64,000 bases of DNA, from contig OY726559.1 of the NCBI GenBank assembly GCA_963383645.1, positions 113,878,796 to 113,942,795 on the forward strand, given 5' to 3'. Source of the DNA: Muscardinus avellanarius. Its lineage: Eukaryota; Chordata; Mammalia; Rodentia; Gliridae. Of the stretch, positions 59,501 through 64,000 are shown one piece after another. The notes beneath the pieces are model-generated. The model made no database searches, had not been told where the DNA came from, and saw nothing but the letters and a program-made list of their open reading frames with translations. The position numbers were made by a program, and so were the translations under genes. Each line of letters starts with the position of its first letter. The first letter of the stretch is position 1.

Positions 59501-62500
59501 TACCTCCAAGCTACACACCCAGCCTTATTTTTATTTCTTATTTGGAAACAAAGTCTCACTAGGTTGACTAGAGCCCCTGCTAAATTGCCAAGGCTGGCTT
59601 TGAACCTGTGATCCTCCAGTTTCAGCCTCCCAAGTACTAGGATTACAAGTACCTGGCAAGTTTTTAAGTGAAATGTCTGCTACATTGAATTTACAGGACT
59701 TGAGCTAGGTATAGTGGCCCAAGCTTGTAATCTCAGAACCTGGGAGGCTGAGGCAGGAGGATCGGGGATTTGAGACCAGCCTCGACTACTTAGTAAAGCC
59801 CTCTGCAATTTGGTGAGATCCAGTTTCAAAATAAAGAATAAAAACTAGGGCTGGGGGTGTAGCTCAGAAGTAGAATGCCCTGGATAAAAAATATAAAAAT
59901 AAGCCCCGCAGTGGTAGCTGAGAAGAAACAGGGAAGAAAACCACACAGGCGAGTCCTCTGGCAGCAGGTGGAGTCGGGCCCACTTGAGAGCAGCAGGCTG
60001 TTGGAGCGTCTGTGCTTTACGGTCTAACAGTGCCCCCAGCGTTATTTCCTCTTGCTAGATACTTAGAGGCAGGCTGTCCTGCCCTTTGTGTGTGTGTGTG
60101 GTACTTGGAGGTTGAGCCCAGGGGCATTCTACCTCTGAGCTACACCCCCCCCACACCCCTATTTTTTTGTTTATATTTTGAAACAGGGTCTCGCTAAGTT
60201 CATGAGTCTCACTACTTGCTGAGGCTGTCTTTGAACCTGGGATCCTCCTGTCTCCGCCTCTCTAATACTGAGATTAAGCTGGGTGTGGTGGCACAATCTT
60301 GTAATCCCAGCACTTGGGAGGCTGACACAGGAGGATTGTGCAGGTTCGAAGACAGCCTCAGCTACTTAGTGAGGCTCTCAGCAACTTAGTGGGACTCTGT
60401 TTCCAAATAAAATATAAAATAGGCCTGGGAATATAGCCTTGGGGTAGAATGCCCCTGGGTTCCATCTCCAGTACCACAGAAAAAAAAGTCAAGTACCTCT
60501 GGGTTCCATCCCCAGACCCACAAAAAAAAAATAGATAAATAAATAAAAATACAAATTAGTGGGCCAGATTTTATTTCTGCTTCAGAATAATCCATTGGTA
60601 AAACTTTGTCACTTTGTGTGTGTGTGTGGTACAGGGATGGAACCCAGGGGCTTTCTACCTCTGAGCTACACCCCCAGCCCTATTTTTTAGTCTTTATTTT
60701 GAAACGGGGTCTCACTGAGTTGCAAAGGGCCTCACTAAGTAGCTGAGGCTGGCCTTGAACCAGGATCCTCCTGTCTCAGCCTCCCGAGTGCTGGGATGAC
60801 AAGCGTGCGCCACCACGCCCGGCTAAAACTACGTCACTTTTAGAGGTATGCTTTGCTTAGAGGAAAGCGCCTGGCACCTCTCTGCCAAATTCTATGTACC
60901 TAATGGCAAAAGAAGTTTCCCTCGTTGGTGAACCACGGGAGCAATTCACACTAAATATACAGGTAGCACACTAGAGAGAGACAGGGACACATAACACAAC
61001 CCAGAAAACAGCCTGGGAACATCCCTGCCCCTCCAGCTCTAGGGAGCCTCTCCTGCTCCTGCCCCTTACCAGTTCCACACACCAGCCGACCGTCAGGGCC
61101 CTCTGGAGGTTCTGCGCGTCCTGTTTCTCTGGCTCCGCCAGCTCCTGGAAGGCCACGAGCACTGTCAAACCTCGGTTGTACTTGCCTCCGATGGCGTTAT
61201 ACTCCAGGACCTGGGGCGGGAGAGAGGGAGAGGGCAGCAGTGCGTCCTCAGCTTCTCCTTGCGTTCCCTCCTTCCAGCCAGCATCAACGTCATCCTTCCA
61301 GACACCAACTCCTGCTCCAGGGAGTCCCTGCCTGGATTGCTAGCCCTTCCCTCCTTCCCCAAAGCCCAGGAGCACAGCTCGAAGAGCTCCCCGGTGCCTG
61401 CAGCCCCTGGCCTGCACTCCGCATCGTCTAACCCAGTAAGTTTTTTTTTTATTTTTTTTATTTATTTATTTATTTTTTTGGTGGTACTGGGGTTCCTGGA
61501 AGCCCTTCTACCTCTGGGCTACACTCCCAGACCTATTTTTATATTTTTGAAACAGGGTCTCTTAAGCCAGCATGGCTGGCTTCGAACCTGCGCGATCCTC
61601 CTGTCTCCGCCTCCCAAGCGCCGGGATTACAAGCGTGCGCCACCACGCCCGGCTTTCCCCAGTAAGTTTAAAGGTGCCATGATGCAAACTAAACTTTGCT
61701 CCTGATCCCCAAACTCAGGGCGTGGTGGCTTTCGCTTGTAATCCCAGTATTTGGGAGGATCATGGTTTCTGGACAGCCTCAGCTACTTAGTGAGGCCCTC
61801 TGCAACTCAGTGAGACCCTGTTTCAAAATAAAAAATTAAAAAATAGGGCTGGGGGTGTAGCTCGGAGGTAGATTGCCCCTGGGTTCAATCTCCAGTACCA
61901 AAAAAAGCTAAATAAAAATAACTTAATAGCCAAGTGTGGTGGCACACACTTGTAATCCCAGTATTTGGGAGGCTAAGACAGAAGGATCTGGAGTTCAGTC
62001 AGCTTTAGCAACTTGGAGAGCCCTTCTGCAATTTAGGAAGATCCTGATTCAAAATAAAAAAAAATAAAAAATAAGCTGGGCATGGTGGCACACGCTTGAA
62101 ATCCCAGCAGCTGGGAGGCTAAGACAGGAGGATCATGGTTTAAGGACAGCCTCCGCTCCGTAGGCTCTTTGCAACTCAATGAGACCCTATTTTTTAAAAA
62201 AATAAAATAAAATATAGGGCCAGGGGTGTAGCTCAGAGGTAGAATGCCCCTGGGTTACATCCCCATTACTGCAATAAAATAAAATAAAAATAAGACTGAG
62301 GGTGTAGATCAGAAGGATGCCCAAGTTCAATCCTCAGTACCACAGGGTGGAGGGGGAACTTAGTGAAAGTCGGGCGCAGTGGTGCATGTCTGTAGTCCCA
62401 GTACTTAAAAGAAGAAAAGAAACTCTGCTCCTGAGCCCAAGACTCAGGGAAAATGCAGTACATGCTATGGGAATCATTGGCTCACTCAGATCCCTGCCCC

Positions 62501-63854
62501 ATCCCAGGACTTCCCCTTCAGAGCCCATCTCTGCTCTCCTGGCCACCTCCTCCAGCCCAGAGTTCAAGTCATCTGCAAGTGAAAAGTCTGTACTAAAGAC
62601 CAGGCCCTCCACAGCTGGCCAGAGGACAGCGCAGAGGGACCAGGTGGGGCCACGCCCACTCCTCCAGCGGTATCTCCTCTTGCCAGGATCTCTCAGCACA
62701 CCTGTCGTTGCCCTGCTACTAAGCTCTCCAATACTGGAGACACTCCCCTCCCAGTCCCCATTCCAGTGTAGACAAAGGTTCCCCTTTCCCTTGGTTCCCC
62801 TCAGATGGATAAGACAGGCACCATTTGTAAAGAGAATTTTACCAGATAACTCCCAGTTTATGTCCTCAAACAGGAGTTTCTTTTTTAAAAAAATTGTGGT
62901 ACTGGAGATGGAACCCAAGGGCATTCTACCTCTGAGATGCACCCCCAGCCCTATTTTTTTATTCGTTCTTTTTATTTTATTTGTGGTACTGGGGATGGAA
63001 CCCAAGGGCATTTGGCCTCCAAGCTACACCCCTGCCCTATTTTTTTTTTTTATCTTTATTTTGAAGCAGGGTCTCACTGAGTTGCAGAGGGCCTAAGTAG
63101 CTGAGACTGTCCGTGAACCGCGATCCTCTGGTCACAGCCTCCCAAATGCTGGAATTACAAGCGTGCGCCACCACGCCCTGCTTGGACAGGGGTTTCTGAT
63201 GACAGAGCAAGCGTCTGGGGAGACCACCTCAGACTGCCTTCCTCCCAGGCATCTATCTGCCAAAGCAGTATTTTACAATCTCAGGAGACACAACCAAAGA
63301 TTTGCCAGGTTCGAGGCCTCAGTGCCCATGCAGAGATTCTTGTACAGAGCCGACCGGCAGGATGAGTAAGTACCCAGGCACGATGCACTCCGCAGGCCCC
63401 CACAGTGAAACGCCCAGGCCGTGAGCCCTCACCTCCTTGAGCCGGGCCACGGCATCTCCGGTCTCTGGGTGCCCCAACTCGTCCTCGGTCAGCACCTTGA
63501 CAATCTGAGAGAAGTGCTGGGTGAAATTCTGCTTCTCCTGGGCATACACATCTGACTTCTGGTCCCCGTTCATTCTGAGTGAGGAGCAGAGTGCTCTGAA
63601 GAAAAGCAGAAGGAAGGAGTGAGAAGCCTGTCCGGGTGCTCACCTCCCCAAGTTCCCTCACTGAACCACACTCACCGAGGCGCCTCTGTCCACACTTGGC
63701 ACCAGCAGCGGGCACTGTGCCAGGCCCCCAGGACTGGGCACCCGTGCACCAGGGAGGGCCTCCGGAGGGAACCCAGCCACCTCTCCCGGGGCGCCCAGCA
63801 GGGGGCTGGCAGCAGGAAGACCCGCACAGATCTCAGCCAGAGGGACAGGGGCAT
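53575..63854 (-). CDS. FDPS: FDPS, farnesyl pyrophosphate synthase, complete, 420 residues
   Basis: FDPS joins dimethylallyl and isopentenyl diphosphate to geranyl and then farnesyl diphosphate. It is the branch point to sterols, dolichol and protein prenylation, and the target of nitrogen bisphosphonates. Minus-strand coding exons are 63854-63676, 63595-63433, 61210-61070, 57402-57322, 57174-57052, 56051-55963, 55877-55805, 54638-54561, 54481-54347 and 53821-53621. They sum to 1263 bases (420 codons plus stop) with all phases matching. The two magnesium-binding Asp-rich motifs are intact: DDIMD at residues 170-174 and DDYLD at 310-314. The protein ends in KIYKRRK. The first ATG gives an arginine-rich N-terminal mitochondrial presequence. 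A second Met at residue 68 (63573) starts the 353-residue cytosolic form, the same length as in human. It lies upstream of RUSC1 on the same strand. Confidence 0.97.
53592..53597 (-). terminator. FDPS: FDPS poly(A) signal
   Basis: AATAAA on the minus strand only 24 bases after the FDPS stop codon, so the 3'UTR is about 45 bases. This is unusually short. Confidence 0.85.
53621..53821 (-). CDS. FDPS: FDPS last coding exon with stop
   Basis: Encodes [20 protein letters not shown] through NKIYKRRK and the TGA stop at 53623-53621. Acceptor CTCCAG. Confidence 0.97.
   Translation of the reverse strand, partial: ENYGQKDPKKVAQVKALYEELDLPAVFLQYEEDSYSRLMSLIEQHAAPLPPTIFLRLANKIYKRRK
53822..54346. repeat. 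FDPS intron with one SINE
   Basis: A (TTTA)n run at 53976-53998 followed by a minus-strand SINE at about 54000-54200. The rest is unique. Confidence 0.8.
54347..54481 (-). CDS. FDPS: FDPS exon 9 (second Asp-rich motif)
   Basis: A 135-bp exon starting with [20 protein letters not shown], with the second magnesium-binding motif and the TGKIGTDI lysine loop. It ends EQRQILQ. Confidence 0.97.
54561..54638 (-). CDS. FDPS: FDPS exon 8
   Basis: A 78-bp exon encoding [20 protein letters not shown] through FFQIQ, immediately before the second Asp-rich motif. Confidence 0.96.
54639..55804. repeat. FDPS intron with SINEs
   Basis: Minus-strand copies lie at about 54842-55060, 55150-55540 (an older copy split by a young one at about 55220-55420) and 55541-55645. 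The rest appears unique. Confidence 0.75.
55805..55877 (-). CDS. FDPS: FDPS exon 7
   Basis: A 73-bp exon encoding [20 protein letters not shown] through MYM. It contains the conserved [12 protein letters not shown] lining the product pocket. Confidence 0.95.
55963..56051 (-). CDS. FDPS: FDPS exon 6
   Basis: An 89-bp exon encoding [20 protein letters not shown] through RYTEK, including the conserved QTEIGQ substrate-pocket motif. Donor GTGAGT at 55962. Confidence 0.95.
56052..57051. repeat. FDPS intron with SINEs and TATG/TG repeat
   Basis: Minus-strand SINE pieces lie at about 56105-56170, 56197-56405, 56430-56490 and 56577-56745. (TATG)n(TG)n occupies 56493-56578. Confidence 0.8.
56493..56578. 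repeat. (TATG)n(TG)n microsatellite
   Basis: Five TATG units, a mixed zone, then a long TG run ending in a SINE start. Confidence 0.9.
57052..57174 (-). CDS. FDPS: FDPS exon 5
   Basis: A 123-bp exon encoding [20 protein letters not shown] through [11 protein letters not shown]. Acceptor GCCAG, donor GTCAGC. Confidence 0.96.
57322..57402 (-). CDS. FDPS: FDPS exon 4 (first Asp-rich motif)
   Basis: An 81-bp exon encoding [20 protein letters not shown] through CWYQK. DDIMD binds the catalytic magnesium ions. Position 169 is Ser where I recall Ala in human. Confidence 0.97.
57403..61069. repeat. Large FDPS intron, mostly SINEs
   Basis: Minus-strand copies run almost head to tail at about 57445-57525, 57528-57725, 57740-57865, 57890-57950, 57975-58175, 58178-58318, 58335-58540, 58543-58675 and 58678-58812. 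Further minus-strand copies are at about 59470-59655, 60085-60280 and 60625-60825. Plus-strand copies are at 58935-59140, 59705-59880, 60285-60480 and 60485-60530. Positions 59160-59450 and 60830-61065 appear unique. Confidence 0.75.
61070..61210 (-). CDS. FDPS: FDPS exon 3
   Basis: A 141-bp exon encoding [20 protein letters not shown], with the substrate-binding GGKYNR, ending GWCVEL. Acceptor CCCCAG, donor GTAAGG. Confidence 0.96.
61211..63432. repeat. FDPS intron with SINEs
   Basis: A young minus-strand SINE lies at 61444-61657. Plus-strand copies are at about 61715-61905, 61928-62060, 62076-62275 and 62290-62345. Minus-strand copies are at about 62895-62960 and 62980-63182. Positions 62420-62880 appear unique. 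Confidence 0.75.
61444..61657 (-). mobile_element. Young-subfamily SINE with 12-bp target-site duplication
   Basis: CCCAGTAAGTTT occurs exactly at 61432-61443 and 61658-61669. The copy between them is full length and close to the young-subfamily consensus, with poly(T) at the left edge. Confidence 0.9.
63433..63595 (-). CDS. FDPS: FDPS exon 2 (cytosolic start)
   Basis: Encodes ALCSSLR, then [20 protein letters not shown] through RLKE. The Met at 63573 is the start of the cytosolic enzyme. Acceptor TTCAG, donor GTGAGG. Confidence 0.96.
63676..63854 (-). CDS. FDPS: FDPS exon 1 (mitochondrial presequence)
   Basis: Begins [20 protein letters not shown] and ends WTEAP plus two bases of Arg; donor GTGAGT at 63675. 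Its positive charge and hydrophobicity fit a mitochondrial targeting peptide. The upstream frame stays open to the window edge, so the ATG is chosen by match to the human long isoform. Confidence 0.88.
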
Positions 63855-64000
63855 CGTGGGGGTGGCATTGGGAGGGGGCACGAGCACTCCCTGCAGGGGC
63901 AAGCACCAAGACAGATGCATGGGGGCGGCTCCCCATATCACCCCACACCAACCTTTCCCAGAATGCCCCTCGCTTCTGTGGACTAAGTTTGGGGACACTT
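63855..64000 (-). other. FDPS: FDPS upstream sequence to window edge
   Basis: Moderately GC-rich sequence holding the 5'UTR or upstream region of the long FDPS transcript. The reading frame stays open on the minus strand, so the true 5' end is outside the window. Confidence 0.4.

Overview
The window is nuclear DNA of a placental mammal, almost certainly a rodent. It has long introns with consensus GT/AG splice sites and more than a hundred copies or fragments of one dimeric SINE: a B1-like (7SL-type) left half, an A-rich linker, and a tRNA-like ID right half that usually lacks the anticodon arm. This is the B1-dID layout described from squirrel-related rodents, dormice and beavers. The ID-half sequence differs from what I remember of squirrels and of the beaver/kangaroo-rat group, so a dormouse (Gliridae) is my best guess; this is an inference. 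Three protein genes are readable by exon-by-exon translation, and all splice phases agree. They have the order and orientation of human 1q22, viewed from the other strand. || (1) Positions 1-41740, plus strand: the 3' half of ASH1L, a histone H3K36 methyltransferase. Twenty exons encode the last 905 residues (AWS, SET, post-SET, bromodomain, PHD, BAH) and are followed by a 3'UTR of about 2.4 kb. The introns are AT-rich and packed with SINEs, microsatellites, old L1 pieces and a full-length 7SK RNA retropseudogene. (2) 41740-44300: the gap between two convergent genes, mostly SINEs. (3) 44300-53400, minus strand: RUSC1 (RUN and SH3 adaptor), with ten coding exons including an optional, phase-symmetric proline-rich cassette. 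It is very GC-rich, has a CpG-rich 5' end with a CRE, and carries an unusual composite CA-repeat minisatellite in an intron. (4) 53575-63854, minus strand: FDPS (farnesyl pyrophosphate synthase), complete with ten coding exons. Both the mitochondrial and the cytosolic start codons and both Asp-rich catalytic motifs are present. Its polyadenylation site lies only about 150-200 bp from the likely RUSC1 promoter, in tandem. || The genes work in unrelated processes (chromatin, vesicle/neurotrophin adaptor, isoprenoid synthesis), and the cluster is conserved synteny rather than an operon. I found no unknown multi-gene system. The less ordinary signals are in the non-coding part: repeated nesting of retroposons in the A-rich SINE linker (several with exact target-site duplications), a young SINE subfamily with a rewritten 3' half bearing a STAT-like palindrome, the 7SK retrocopy, the RUSC1 cassette and minisatellite, and the short FDPS-RUSC1 spacing.
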